64,000 nucleotides of DNA, from NCBI RefSeq assembly GCF_001461035.1, contig NZ_LNAM01000186.1, positions 37,474-101,473 on the forward strand. Reading direction: 5' to 3'. Of this stretch, positions 15,588-24,358 are shown piece after piece. Every line of letters begins with the position of its first letter. The stretch's first letter is position 1. This DNA is from Acetivibrio ethanolgignens (GTDB lineage Bacteria; Bacillota; Clostridia; Lachnospirales; Lachnospiraceae). Under the pieces are notes generated by a model. That model ran no database searches. It had not been told where the DNA came from and worked only from the letters and a program-made list of their open reading frames with translations. Position numbers and translations under genes: made by a program.

Positions 15588-17879
15588 ATGAAAGAAAAAC
15601 AGAGAAAGCTATGTATGGATGTGCTGGGAATGCTGATTGGCCGGGGATGTATGCTGGGGATGAATCCAATCGGTATGGGATATTTCCTAAGTGTATATGC
15701 ACAGGAGCCGAAGCGACCGCTTTTGGCAGTCTGCATTTTACTGGGAATGTCTACTGTGATGAAGGAGACGGAGCTTGTTAAATATGGACTATCCATGCTG
15801 GTGTCCGTTACCGTGTTTCATCTGGCAGAGCATACAGGCAAACGTCTGACAGCGGAGCTTAAATATGCCGTAGGAGCCGGTGTTGGAGCTGTGCTGGCCT
15901 TGACTGGCGGAATGTTTACCATACAATATAAGACGTATATTATCATGGCTATACTGGAAGGAATTCTGATATTTGTATTTGCACGGCTGTTTCAGGCAGG
16001 AATTGGATACTTCCTCTATCATAGAAAAAGGGAAGGCATGAGCAGTGAAGAAATGGTAAGTACGGGAATCCTTATTGGAGTGATGGCATACGGTATGCCG
16101 GATATGGGACTGGAAACGGTTTCTGCAGCCGCAGCCTTGTCCTATTTTCTGGTGCTTATTACGGGCTATAAGTATGGACCGGGACTGGGGGCTATTGCAG
16201 GGGCTGCCTGTGGGATTGCCCTTGCCTTTCAGGGAAAGGAGGTAGTGCTGATAGGAATTCTTTGTGTACTGGGAATTGGAGCCGGATTATTTCAGGAAAC
16301 TGGGAAATGGTGGACAGGGATAGCCTTTTTGGCAACAGGAGTTTCTGTGGGGTACTTGTATGCAGATACTTTAATGGAAATGGAAAGTGTAAAGGCACTT
16401 GTGATTGGCTGCGGAGCATTTTTGTGTATTCCTGCTAAATATGTAAAGCCGATGAGCTGGAATCGAAGTGAAGAAAAGGACACCTATGTAAGACAGAATA
16501 TACAGCTTCTAACGAAAAATAAAGTGCAGGAATTTTCGGATTCTCTGCAGCAGCTGTCAGGTTCGTTTTCGAAATTTACAAGGGAGAGGCAGGCCGTAAG
16601 TTATGCTGATGTCAATGAAATTTTTGAGGATATTTCAGGACGCTTTTGCCGGGAGTGTGACCGGTGCCAAAGCTGTTGGGGTGATGAGTATGATTTTACC
16701 TATGCAGCGGCTCAAAGCCTGTTTTTGACGGCAAGAAAGCAGGGCTATGTAGCAATGGAGGATGTGCCGGAGAATTTTTGCAGCCAGTGTATCCATGCTG
16801 GTGAATTTGTGGAGGAGACAAATTATCTTTTACAGAAAATGAAGGAAAGTCTGGGAATTGAAAATCGTCTGGCGGAGAGCCGTCAGGCAGTGGCCGGACA
16901 GCTTCATGAAATGGCACGGATGATGAGGGATTTTGCTTCGGAGCTTTATGAAATAAAGGAGGTTCGGACCAAGCTGGAGGAGGAAATGATAGAGCGGCTG
17001 AAAAAGAATCATATTGATGTACAGAAGCTGGTGATTATGGAACGCCGGGAAAGACGCAAGGAAATTCACCTGATGGGGCGGATGCGGCTGGGACGCTGTG
17101 TAACGGCCAGAGAAATAGCGGTTATGTTAGGTCAGGTTATGGGAAAACGGCTGAAGCCGGCGGAGCAGACCAAGACGGTACTGGGAAGAGAACTGGAGGT
17201 TATGGTTTTTATTGAAGACACCCCCTATAAGACCCTGACCGGAGTGGCCAGGGCAACTAAGGAAGGGGAGGAAATCTCCGGAGATAATTTTTCGATTCTT
17301 TCTCTCGACAATGGAGAGGAGGTGCTTCTCTTATCTGATGGAATGGGTTCAGGAGAACAGGCAAACAGGGAAAGCTGTCTGGTGGTTGAGCTTCTGGAGC
17401 ATTTCCTGGAGGCAGGCTTTGATAAAGAGGCCGCTATCCGTATGATTAATTCAACCTATGTACTGCAGTCAGACAGTCAATCCTTTTCTACGATAGATTT
17501 GGGAAGTATTGATTTGTATACCGGAAAAATTGAATTTTTAAAGCTGGGCGGAGCAGCCAGCTTTATCAAGCGGCGGGATGGTATTCAGTGTATCCGTGCT
17601 GAAACATTTCCGGCTGGAATGTTTCAGCAAATAGAGCTTTTGCATCAGACGGAAACACTATCCGATGGAGAATTTGTGGTTATGGTTACCGATGGAATAT
17701 TAGACTGCTTTGAGGGAGAAAACAAGGAGGACTATATTGCATTTCTTTTAGAGGAAACAAAAAGTATCAATCCGAGGGAAATAGCAGACTATATTCTGCA
17801 TAAAGCATTGGAGGAAAATCAAAATAAAAATCTGGATGATATGACGGTTCTTGTGGCAGGACTCTGGGAAAAGGCTTGA
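15588..17879 (+). CDS. spoIIE: Stage II sporulation protein E (serine phosphatase)
   Basis: This 763-residue septal membrane phosphatase dephosphorylates SpoIIAA to release sigma-F in the forespore. The N-terminal half (about 12-295) has roughly ten membrane segments, the middle region (about 300-540) includes a cysteine-containing stretch (CRECDRCQSCW), and the C-terminal PP2C domain (about 555-763) shows the metal-binding motifs LLSDGMGSGEQA, MVTDGILDCFEG and DDMTVLVAGLW. The ATG at 15588 follows GAGGAGAG. The promoter with 21-bp spacer and Spo0A-box-like sites fits sporulation control. tilS follows 64 bases later. Confidence 0.96.
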   Translation: MKEKQRKLCMDVLGMLIGRGCMLGMNPIGMGYFLSVYAQEPKRPLLAVCILLGMSTVMKETELVKYGLSMLVSVTVFHLAEHTGKRLTAELKYAVGAGVGAVLALTGGMFTIQYKTYIIMAILEGILIFVFARLFQAGIGYFLYHRKREGMSSEEMVSTGILIGVMAYGMPDMGLETVSAAAALSYFLVLITGYKYGPGLGAIAGAACGIALAFQGKEVVLIGILCVLGIGAGLFQETGKWWTGIAFLATGVSVGYLYADTLMEMESVKALVIGCGAFLCIPAKYVKPMSWNRSEEKDTYVRQNIQLLTKNKVQEFSDSLQQLSGSFSKFTRERQAVSYADVNEIFEDISGRFCRECDRCQSCWGDEYDFTYAAAQSLFLTARKQGYVAMEDVPENFCSQCIHAGEFVEETNYLLQKMKESLGIENRLAESRQAVAGQLHEMARMMRDFASELYEIKEVRTKLEEEMIERLKKNHIDVQKLVIMERRERRKEIHLMGRMRLGRCVTAREIAVMLGQVMGKRLKPAEQTKTVLGRELEVMVFIEDTPYKTLTGVARATKEGEEISGDNFSILSLDNGEEVLLLSDGMGSGEQANRESCLVVELLEHFLEAGFDKEAAIRMINSTYVLQSDSQSFSTIDLGSIDLYTGKIEFLKLGGAASFIKRRDGIQCIRAETFPAGMFQQIELLHQTETLSDGEFVVMVTDGILDCFEGENKEDYIAFLLEETKSINPREIADYILHKALEENQNKNLDDMTVLVAGLWEKA

Positions 17880-17943
17880 AATCCGGCTTGGGTAGAGGTA
17901 CAATAGGAATACTTAAAGCAGGTAAGATAGCCGGGAGAATGTC

Positions 17944-19344
17944 ATGTTAGAAAAGATTAGGGCATATATAAAAGAAAATAGAATGCTGGAGAGAAAAGAT
18001 AAGATTGTAATCGGTGTTTCTGGAGGTGCTGATTCTGTCTGTCTTTTCTTCGTGCTTTTAGAGCTTTGTAAAGAATACGAGCTGAGCCTTCAGGTGATGC
18101 ATGTAAATCACGGTATCCGGGGGGCAGAGGCCGATATGGATGAAGCCTTTGTAAGAAGCCTGGCCGAAGAAAAGGGGGTAAACTTTGAAGGATTTCATGC
18201 GGATATTCCTGCAATGGCGAAAGAAAAGGGTCTTGGCGAGGAGGAAATGGGAAGGCTGTACCGCTATGAGGTTTTAGAGAAGGTACGGAAAAGCAGTGGT
18301 GCAGATAGAATTGCTGTTGCTCATAATGAAAATGACTGTGCGGAAACGGTACTTTTAAATCTGTTCCGGGGAAGCGGACTTTCCGGGCTCGCAGGGATTG
18401 CTCCGGTAAGGGATAAAATTATCCGGCCCCTTCTGTGTGTCAGCCGGAAGGAGATAGAGGGCTGGCTTTTGGCACGAAAAATACCTTACCGGACAGATAA
18501 GACGAATTTTAGTAATGCGTATACAAGAAACCGGGTTCGGATGCATTTTCTGCCGTTGGCTGAGCAGGAGATTAACGAAAAGGCAATTGAGCATACAGCA
18601 AGGGCTGCGACACTTCTGCGAGAGGTGGAGGCTTATATGGAAAAGCAAATTATGATAGCCTGTACAGAGAATGTTGTCCAGGAAAATGGAGCATACTTCA
18701 TAAAGGAGTCTGTTTTATCAGAAGAGGAGATTGTAATAAAGGGTGTTCTGAAAAGGGCGATGGAGCTGCTGGCAGGCTGCAAAAGGGATCTAGAGAGTGG
18801 TCATGTAGATTCTCTTCTTAGGCTTTTTTCAAAACAGACGGGTAAGGAGGTTTGCCTTCCTTATGGAATGAAAGGAAGACGGCAATATAAAGGAATTCGT
18901 TTGTTTCAGGAAAAAAAGAAGAAGACTCAGGAGACGGAGGAATATATGCTTTCGGTACCGGGAGAATATGCTTTGCCCAATGGAAAGAGAGTCTGTCTTG
19001 AGCTGTATGCTGCCGGAGGAAAAAATGTGGAAATTCAGAAAAACGACTGTACGAAATGGTTTGATTATGATAAAATAGAAAATAGGCTTTCGCTGAGACA
19101 CAGGAGAAATGGAGATTATTTGCAGATAAGGAAGGATGGCGGAAGAAAGAAGCTAAAGGATGATCTGATTGACCGAAAGGTGCCGAGGGAAGAGCGGGAT
19201 GAGCTTTGGCTTTTAGCTGATGGAAGCCACGTTTTGTGGGTGCTTGGAGGAAGAACCAGTGAGGCCTTTCACATAACAGAAGAAACAACTGCAATACTAA
19301 GGGTAAAAGTATACGGAGGTAAAAGTGATGGAAGACAAGATTAG
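17944..19344 (+). CDS. tilS: tRNA(Ile)-lysidine synthase
   Basis: A 466-residue essential enzyme that converts C34 of the CAT-anticodon Ile tRNA to lysidine using ATP. The N-terminal PP-loop motif is intact (VIGVSGGADSVCLFF, residues about 23-37), followed by HVNHGIRG and the tRNA-binding helical part, and a C-terminal TilS domain (LSLRHRRNGDYLQI, DDLIDRKVPREERDELWLLA). The length suits a two-C-domain TilS. The order spoIIE-tilS-hpt-ftsH is conserved in Firmicutes. Its end overlaps the hpt start. Confidence 0.96.
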   Translation: MLEKIRAYIKENRMLERKDKIVIGVSGGADSVCLFFVLLELCKEYELSLQVMHVNHGIRGAEADMDEAFVRSLAEEKGVNFEGFHADIPAMAKEKGLGEEEMGRLYRYEVLEKVRKSSGADRIAVAHNENDCAETVLLNLFRGSGLSGLAGIAPVRDKIIRPLLCVSRKEIEGWLLARKIPYRTDKTNFSNAYTRNRVRMHFLPLAEQEINEKAIEHTARAATLLREVEAYMEKQIMIACTENVVQENGAYFIKESVLSEEEIVIKGVLKRAMELLAGCKRDLESGHVDSLLRLFSKQTGKEVCLPYGMKGRRQYKGIRLFQEKKKKTQETEEYMLSVPGEYALPNGKRVCLELYAAGGKNVEIQKNDCTKWFDYDKIENRLSLRHRRNGDYLQIRKDGGRKKLKDDLIDRKVPREERDELWLLADGSHVLWVLGGRTSEAFHITEETTAILRVKVYGGKSDGRQD

Positions 19345-19849
19345 AGTTATGATTTCCGAAGAAGAGATTACAAAAAGAGTTAAGGAAATGGGTGAGCAGA
19401 TAAGCAGGGATTATGAGGGTAAGACCGTACACCTTATCTGTATCTTAAAGGGAAGTATTTTTATGACCTGTGAGCTGGCAAAGCACATCAGTGTTCCTGT
19501 TACGATGGACTTTATGTCTGTTTCCAGCTATGGTGACGGAACAGAGAGCTCTGGAAGGGTCAAGATTGTAAAGGACTTGGATGAGCATGTAGAGGGCAAG
19601 GACATTCTGGTAGTTGAGGATATTATTGACTCCGGCAGAACTCTGGACTTCCTTCTGGATATGTTGAAGGCAAGAAAGCCTGCCAGTATAAGGCTGTGTA
19701 CTCTTTTAGATAAGCCGGACCGCAGAGTGACAGAGGTTTCTGTGGATTATACCGGCTTTGTAATTCCAGATGAGTTTGTTGTGGGCTATGGTCTGGATTA
19801 CGTACAGAAATACAGAAATCTGCCATATATAGGTGTGGTAGAGCAATAA
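19328..19849 (+). CDS. hpt: Hypoxanthine phosphoribosyltransferase
   Basis: This 173-residue purine salvage enzyme makes IMP/GMP from hypoxanthine/guanine and PRPP. The PRPP-binding motif is VLVVEDIIDSGRTLDFLL; other family features are LKGSIFMTCELAKHI and the C-terminal FVVGYGLDYVQKYRNLPYIG. The ATG at 19328 is preferred over the in-frame GTG at 19325, since GGAGG at 19315-19319 has better spacing to it. It overlaps tilS by 17 bases and is followed ten bases later by ftsH, so the three are an operon. Confidence 0.96.
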   Translation: MEDKIRVMISEEEITKRVKEMGEQISRDYEGKTVHLICILKGSIFMTCELAKHISVPVTMDFMSVSSYGDGTESSGRVKIVKDLDEHVEGKDILVVEDIIDSGRTLDFLLDMLKARKPASIRLCTLLDKPDRRVTEVSVDYTGFVIPDEFVVGYGLDYVQKYRNLPYIGVVEQ

Positions 19850-19858
19850 GGAGGTTTC

Positions 19859-21715
19859 ATGTTGAAAAGACAGTTAAAAGGGTTGGGCTTTTATTTTGTT
19901 GTCCTGCTGATTATTTTTGTTGCAATTTATTTTTCAAATAGTTTGCAAAGAGCAAATACAGAACGCTATAATTATTCGGATTTTATTCATGAGCTGAATA
20001 AGAACGAAGCAGCTATCGGAAGTATAGTAATTTACCAGAATCAGGAGGCCCCTACTGGTGAAGTAGTGGTTAAGTACCAAAACGGTGATGAGAACAGATT
20101 TTATGTCACAAATACACAGACAGTGGAGAAGGAGCTTGTAGAGCGCGGGATTACAAATTACCGCGTGGATGATATAAGAAAGCCAAGCTGGATTATTACA
20201 AACCTGCTTCCGTATATGCTAGGCTTTATCGTGGTCATGATATTGATAAGCTTTATGATGAACCAGGCCAATGGCGGTGGCGGCGGCAACAGCAAGATGA
20301 TGAGCTTTGGTAAAAGCCGGGCTGTTATGACAACGGATGAGGCCAATAAGACGACCTTTAAAAATGTCGCTGGATTAAAGGAAGAAAAGGAAGCTCTGGA
20401 GGAAATCGTTGATTTTCTGAAAACTCCGAATAAATATATTAAGGTGGGGGCAAGAATTCCAAAGGGTGTGCTTTTGGAGGGTTCCCCTGGTACCGGTAAA
20501 ACCCTTCTTGCAAAGGCTGTAGCCGGTGAAGCAGGGGTTCCGTTTTTTAGTATTTCCGGTTCCGACTTTGTAGAGATGTTTGTTGGTGTTGGTGCTTCCC
20601 GTGTAAGAGATTTATTTGCAGAAGCAAAGAAAAATTCACCATGTATTGTGTTTATTGATGAGATTGACGCGGTAGCAAGACGGCGTGGTACCGGTCTTGG
20701 CGGTGGACATGATGAAAGAGAGCAGACCTTAAATCAGTTGCTTGTAGAAATGGACGGTTTTGGGGTCAACGAGGGTATTATCGTGATGGCAGCGACCAAC
20801 CGTGTAGATATCCTGGATCCGGCGATTTTGCGTCCAGGCCGTTTTGATAGAAGAGTTACGGTAGGCCGTCCGGATGTAAAGGGAAGAGAGGAAATCCTTC
20901 AGGTTCATGCCAAGAACAAGCCTCTGGGAGAGGATGTAGATTTAAAGCAGGTGGCACAGACAACAGTAGGCTTTACCGGTGCAGACCTGGAGAATCTGTT
21001 AAATGAAGCGGCGATTGTGGCTGCAAGAGAAAATCGTGCTTATATTGAGCAGGAGGACATTAAGAAGTCCTTTATCAAGGTAGGCATCGGACCAGAAAAA
21101 CGAAGCCGTGTTATTTCCGAAAAGGATAAAAAGATTACCGCTTATCATGAGGCTGGTCATGCGATTTTATTCCATCTTCTGCCGGACATCGGACCGGTAT
21201 ATACCGTTTCTGTTATTCCGACCGGACATGGAGCTGCAGGCTATACCATGCCTCTTCCGGAAAAGGATGAGATGCATCTGACAAAGGGAAGGATGCTGCA
21301 GGATATCATGGCTACTCTCGGCGGCCGGATTGCAGAGTCTCTGATTTTTGATGATATTACAACAGGTGCTTCCCAGGACATTAAGCAGGCAACAGGGGAG
21401 GCGCGAGATATGGTAACCCGCTATGGTTTTTCTGATACAATTGGTATGATTAGTTATACCAGCGATGATGATGAAGTATTTATCGGACGCGATTTGGCTC
21501 ACACCAGAAGCTATAGTGAGAGCGTAGCCAAGACCATTGATGAGGAAGTAAAGAAGATTATCGATGACTGCTACGATAAGGCTAAGAAAATCCTTACAGA
21601 TAACATTGATGTGCTTCATAAGTGTGCTGATCTCCTGATGGAGAGAGACCGTATTGGAAAAGAGGAGTTTGAAAGCCTGTTTTCAAAAAATGAACCAGAA
21701 CCGGAAGGAATTTAA
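19859..21715 (+). CDS. ftsH: ATP-dependent membrane zinc protease FtsH
   Basis: A 618-residue membrane-anchored AAA protease that degrades misfolded membrane and regulatory proteins. It has membrane helices at about 8-26 and 112-134 flanking an extracytoplasmic domain, a Walker [10 protein letters not shown] near 210, Walker [11 protein letters not shown], arginine-finger region [19 protein letters not shown], and the protease zinc motif HEAGH near 431. The C-terminal tail is short. Unlike many FtsH proteins there is a glycine-rich NGGGGGN linker before the AAA domain. AGGAGG precedes the ATG. Confidence 0.97.
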   Translation: MLKRQLKGLGFYFVVLLIIFVAIYFSNSLQRANTERYNYSDFIHELNKNEAAIGSIVIYQNQEAPTGEVVVKYQNGDENRFYVTNTQTVEKELVERGITNYRVDDIRKPSWIITNLLPYMLGFIVVMILISFMMNQANGGGGGNSKMMSFGKSRAVMTTDEANKTTFKNVAGLKEEKEALEEIVDFLKTPNKYIKVGARIPKGVLLEGSPGTGKTLLAKAVAGEAGVPFFSISGSDFVEMFVGVGASRVRDLFAEAKKNSPCIVFIDEIDAVARRRGTGLGGGHDEREQTLNQLLVEMDGFGVNEGIIVMAATNRVDILDPAILRPGRFDRRVTVGRPDVKGREEILQVHAKNKPLGEDVDLKQVAQTTVGFTGADLENLLNEAAIVAARENRAYIEQEDIKKSFIKVGIGPEKRSRVISEKDKKITAYHEAGHAILFHLLPDIGPVYTVSVIPTGHGAAGYTMPLPEKDEMHLTKGRMLQDIMATLGGRIAESLIFDDITTGASQDIKQATGEARDMVTRYGFSDTIGMISYTSDDDEVFIGRDLAHTRSYSESVAKTIDEEVKKIIDDCYDKAKKILTDNIDVLHKCADLLMERDRIGKEEFESLFSKNEPEPEGI

Positions 21716-21900
21716 AAGAAATAACGAAGGAATTTTAAGGGAGAACGAAAGGTGACAAAAAAATGCACAAAAAAAGCTGTTGAATTTTGTGAAGTTTGTG
21801 CACACTTTTCCTGCAAAATACTATATACTAATACTCGTAAACCCCAATACATTATATAGTTTTTGCTACACCCCATAAGTAACAAAAATACCTTCTCCAG
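21716..21900 (+). other. Intergenic region with possible untranslated transcript
   Basis: These 185 bases between ftsH and the next terminator hold no credible gene. They contain an AT-rich promoter-like stretch (about 21822-21835) and an unusual block with AAACCCC (21839-21845) and ACACCCC (21868-21874) repeats, ending in a strong terminator. A small RNA or a long 3' UTR of ftsH is possible. Confidence 0.3.
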
Positions 21901-21931
21901 AAAAAGGACGGCAAATCTTGCCGTCCTTTTT
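21901..21931. terminator. Strong bidirectional terminator
   Basis: The perfect 14-nt arms 21901-21914 and 21918-21931 start with AAAAA and end with TTTTT, so the hairpin can work on both strands. Confidence 0.92.
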
Positions 21932-22056
21932 CGCATCTTGGAATAATTGGATAATGCTGCAATGAAAAGTAAGAGAAATATCAGTTTTTCTTAAGAACTC
22001 CATTCTCTGTATGCAGTATAATTATTTCAATTGGAAAAAAGAAAGGAGAAATTGAT

Positions 22057-22770
22057 ATGCCATTCAAAAAAGGAAGAGAGGCTGTAAAGGAACTGTTACT
22101 TCTGGATGTAGCTGTACTAACGGTAATTATGTTTGGACAGGCAATCTATAATTCATCCATACATTATCTTCATTTGCTGAATAGAACAACAACCATAAGC
22201 CAGACAACAGATTTTAGTATTTTTGATAATTATTATGCATTGGCAAGCCAGATGTTTTTGCTGTTTCTTGCTTTTTTATATCTTAAGGTGAGGAACTTTG
22301 ATTTTCGTGTATGGAATCTAAGAGCTACCTTCTCTGGCTTTGGAAAGGGCCTGCTATTATTTTTGGTTGCTGCTATCTGTATGGATGTATATTGGCTTTT
22401 GACCAGCAGACTTGTCTATACACTGCCTTTTCCAGCTATGCTGGGGACTATTCTTGGCCGCTTTGAATTGTCTACAGTACTTTATGCAATATTAAATGGA
22501 TTTTATGAAGAAATTTATTTTTTGGGAATAATTACTCATGTTAAGCTGGAGAAGCTAAAGTATATCATCCCTTTTTCCCTGCTTATCCGGTTTAGCTTCC
22601 ATACATATCAGGGGGTTATTTCTGCTCTGGGACTTGGCTTTGTTTTAGGGGGACTATTTTATTTTCTGTATAAGAAATCTAAGACAAAAAATTTATTTCC
22701 TTTTTTTGTCGCACATGCCTTTGCTGATATTATAGGCCTTGGAATTTTGTATTACATTCTTCCGAACTAG
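22057..22770 (+). CDS. CPBP-family membrane protein (putative intramembrane protease)
   Basis: A 237-residue protein with about seven membrane segments. It carries the three CPBP/Abi motifs in order: EE in FYEEIYFLGII (about 153), FxxxH in RFSFHTYQG (about 186) and HxxxD in VAHAFADII (about 224). The usual first motif is EExxxR; here the arginine is replaced (EEIYFL), so activity is uncertain, although the glutamates and histidines are present. Such proteins process CAAX-like or bacteriocin-related substrates; the role here is unknown. GAAAGGAG precedes the ATG. It stands alone between terminators, facing sstT. Confidence 0.78.
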   Translation: MPFKKGREAVKELLLLDVAVLTVIMFGQAIYNSSIHYLHLLNRTTTISQTTDFSIFDNYYALASQMFLLFLAFLYLKVRNFDFRVWNLRATFSGFGKGLLLFLVAAICMDVYWLLTSRLVYTLPFPAMLGTILGRFELSTVLYAILNGFYEEIYFLGIITHVKLEKLKYIIPFSLLIRFSFHTYQGVISALGLGFVLGGLFYFLYKKSKTKNLFPFFVAHAFADIIGLGILYYILPN

Positions 22771-22777
22771 AAAAGGT

Positions 22778-22828
22778 AAAAGCTACCTCTTAACCACTGT
22801 AGAAACGTCAGGGTTGGAGGTAGCTTTA
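22778..22828. terminator. Convergent terminator between the CPBP gene and sstT
   Basis: AAAGCTACCTC (from 22778) pairs with GAGGTAGCTTT (to 22828). The T-tract is better on the minus strand, where it would end sstT. Confidence 0.75.
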
Positions 22829-22839
22829 AAGGAAAAAGA

Positions 22840-24066
22840 TTAAAAGGTCACTTCGCGGCCTTCCTTAAGCCATTCACGAAACTCTGCTGTTGCAGCAAAT
22901 AGCACATCTCCGGCTGAATTAATTGCCGTTTCAGAGGAATCCTGTATAACACCAATGATAAAGCCAACGCCGACAACCTGCATTGCAATATCGTTGCTGA
23001 TGCCAAAAAGAGAGCAGGCCATAGGAATAAGAAGCAAAGAGCCACCTGCAACCCCGGAAGCTCCACAAGCGGCAAGGGTTGATAAAAGGCTTAGCAGGAT
23101 AGCGGTTGAAATATGAACGGAAATGCCCATAGTATGGGCAGCAGCCAAGGTCATAACAGTAATCGTAATTGCCGCACCGTTCATATTGATGGTTGCTCCG
23201 AGTGGAATCGACACGGAATATATATTCTTGTCCAGTCCAAGACGTTCACATAATGCCATGTTAACTGGGATATTTGCAGCCGAACTGCGGGTAAAGAAGG
23301 CAGTTACACCGCTTTCTTTAAAGCATCGATATACCAGTGGATAGGGATTACGATGCAGACAGATGGCGACGATTAGTGGATCGATAATCAGGGCAATCAT
23401 CAGCATACAGCCAACTAAAAGGGCAAGAAGCCTACTGTAATCGATAAAGATAGCAATTCCATTTTCGGATACAGAGGTAAATACAAGTCCTAAGATACCA
23501 ACGGGAGCAAAATTGATAATCCACCGCACTGTTTGGGACACAGCCTCAGATAAATCCTTTAGCAGCAGCTTGGTCTGTTCCGACGCCAGTTCCTTTAGAG
23601 CAAGACCGAGAATAACGGACCAGGCCAGGATGCCTATGTAATTACCGTTCATTAATGCTGCTATAGGATTGGAAACAATATTATTAAGAAGATTATGGAA
23701 GACTTCCATAATCCCACTTGGGGGAATTTGATCTGTTACTGCCTCTGTCAGCTTCAGGGTTACTGGAAATACATAGCTTGCAAATACAGCAGTAACAGAT
23801 GCAAGAAATGTACTCAGCATATACAAAAAGATAACGGTACGAAATCTTTTTCCAATGCCGTTTGCGGCCTGAGCCAGAGAGCTGATGACAAGAATAAAGA
23901 CTAAAACAGGGGCAATCGCTTTCAATGCATTGACAAAAAGTGTTCCCAAAATAGATATTACGGTTATCTGGGGCATTGTCAGTGCAAGAAGGATACCTGC
24001 AGTTAGTCCGAGTATAATCCGTAGAATAAGGCTGGTATCGTTCCATTTTTTTAGTAAATTTTTCAT
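22840..24066 (-). CDS. sstT: Serine/threonine:sodium symporter SstT
   Basis: A 408-residue DAACS-family membrane transporter. Sequence is typical of SstT through its length: [20 protein letters not shown] near the N-terminus, [20 protein letters not shown], then [20 protein letters not shown] and the substrate-site region [19 protein letters not shown]. It imports L-serine and L-threonine with sodium. I chose ATG 24066, because GGAGG lies just before it inside the longer ORF that would begin at 24078. A matching promoter lies upstream on the minus strand. Divergent from ileS. Confidence 0.92.
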   Translation of the reverse strand: MKNLLKKWNDTSLILRIILGLTAGILLALTMPQITVISILGTLFVNALKAIAPVLVFILVISSLAQAANGIGKRFRTVIFLYMLSTFLASVTAVFASYVFPVTLKLTEAVTDQIPPSGIMEVFHNLLNNIVSNPIAALMNGNYIGILAWSVILGLALKELASEQTKLLLKDLSEAVSQTVRWIINFAPVGILGLVFTSVSENGIAIFIDYSRLLALLVGCMLMIALIIDPLIVAICLHRNPYPLVYRCFKESGVTAFFTRSSAANIPVNMALCERLGLDKNIYSVSIPLGATINMNGAAITITVMTLAAAHTMGISVHISTAILLSLLSTLAACGASGVAGGSLLLIPMACSLFGISNDIAMQVVGVGFIIGVIQDSSETAINSAGDVLFAATAEFREWLKEGREVTF

Positions 24067-24150
24067 TTTTTCCTCCATTTCATGGTGTTTTTGTTTTTAT
24101 TTTGAATAAAAGTGTTTTTGTGATACGGACAAAAGTCCGCGATGTGGATA

Positions 24151-24179
24151 ATGATATCATGTTATTTTAAGATTTTCAA
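24151..24179 (-). promoter_or_regulatory. Sigma-A promoter of sstT
   Basis: On the minus strand TTGAAA (24179-24174) and TATCAT (24156-24151) are 17 bp apart. The leader contains a small hairpin CGGAC/GTCCG around 24126-24139. Confidence 0.6.
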
Positions 24180-24219
24180 GAATTTTGTTGTAAAATTTTT
24201 CAAAGGATATTTTTAAGAA

Positions 24220-24248
24220 TTGACATTATCTCATTTTTATACTATTAT
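24220..24248 (+). promoter_or_regulatory. Sigma-A promoter of ileS
   Basis: A perfect TTGACA (24220-24225), a 17-bp spacer and TATTAT (24243-24248). Predicted RNA start near 24255, only about 105 bases before the ileS start. Confidence 0.85.
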
Positions 24249-24254
24249 GAAACA

Positions 24255-24336
24255 GAGTAGACAAAGGCTGTGTACACGATAAGGTGGTATAACGAAAGCA
24301 GAGCTTTCGTCCTGTTGTGGGGCGGAAGCTTTTTTA
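24255..24336 (+). promoter_or_regulatory. Unusually short T-box-like leader with terminator upstream of ileS
   Basis: T-box hallmarks are seen: AAGGTGGTATAACG (24281-24294) with the TGGT bulge that would pair with an uncharged tRNA 3' end (ACCA), complementary downstream TCGTCCT for the antiterminator, and a competing 11-bp terminator (24302-24312 with 24320-24330) followed by six T residues. Upstream there is only a 19-nt hairpin (24257-24275) and an AGTA, instead of the usual long Stem I with a specifier loop; no Ile codon is presented in its loop. Confidence 0.72.
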
Positions 24337-24358
24337 TTCGATAGGAGGGAGAAAGAGG

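Noticed and set aside
24317..24358. Upstream extension of ileS
   Set aside because: It would start within the terminator stem and add residues not found in the family; ATG 24359 has a good ribosome site.
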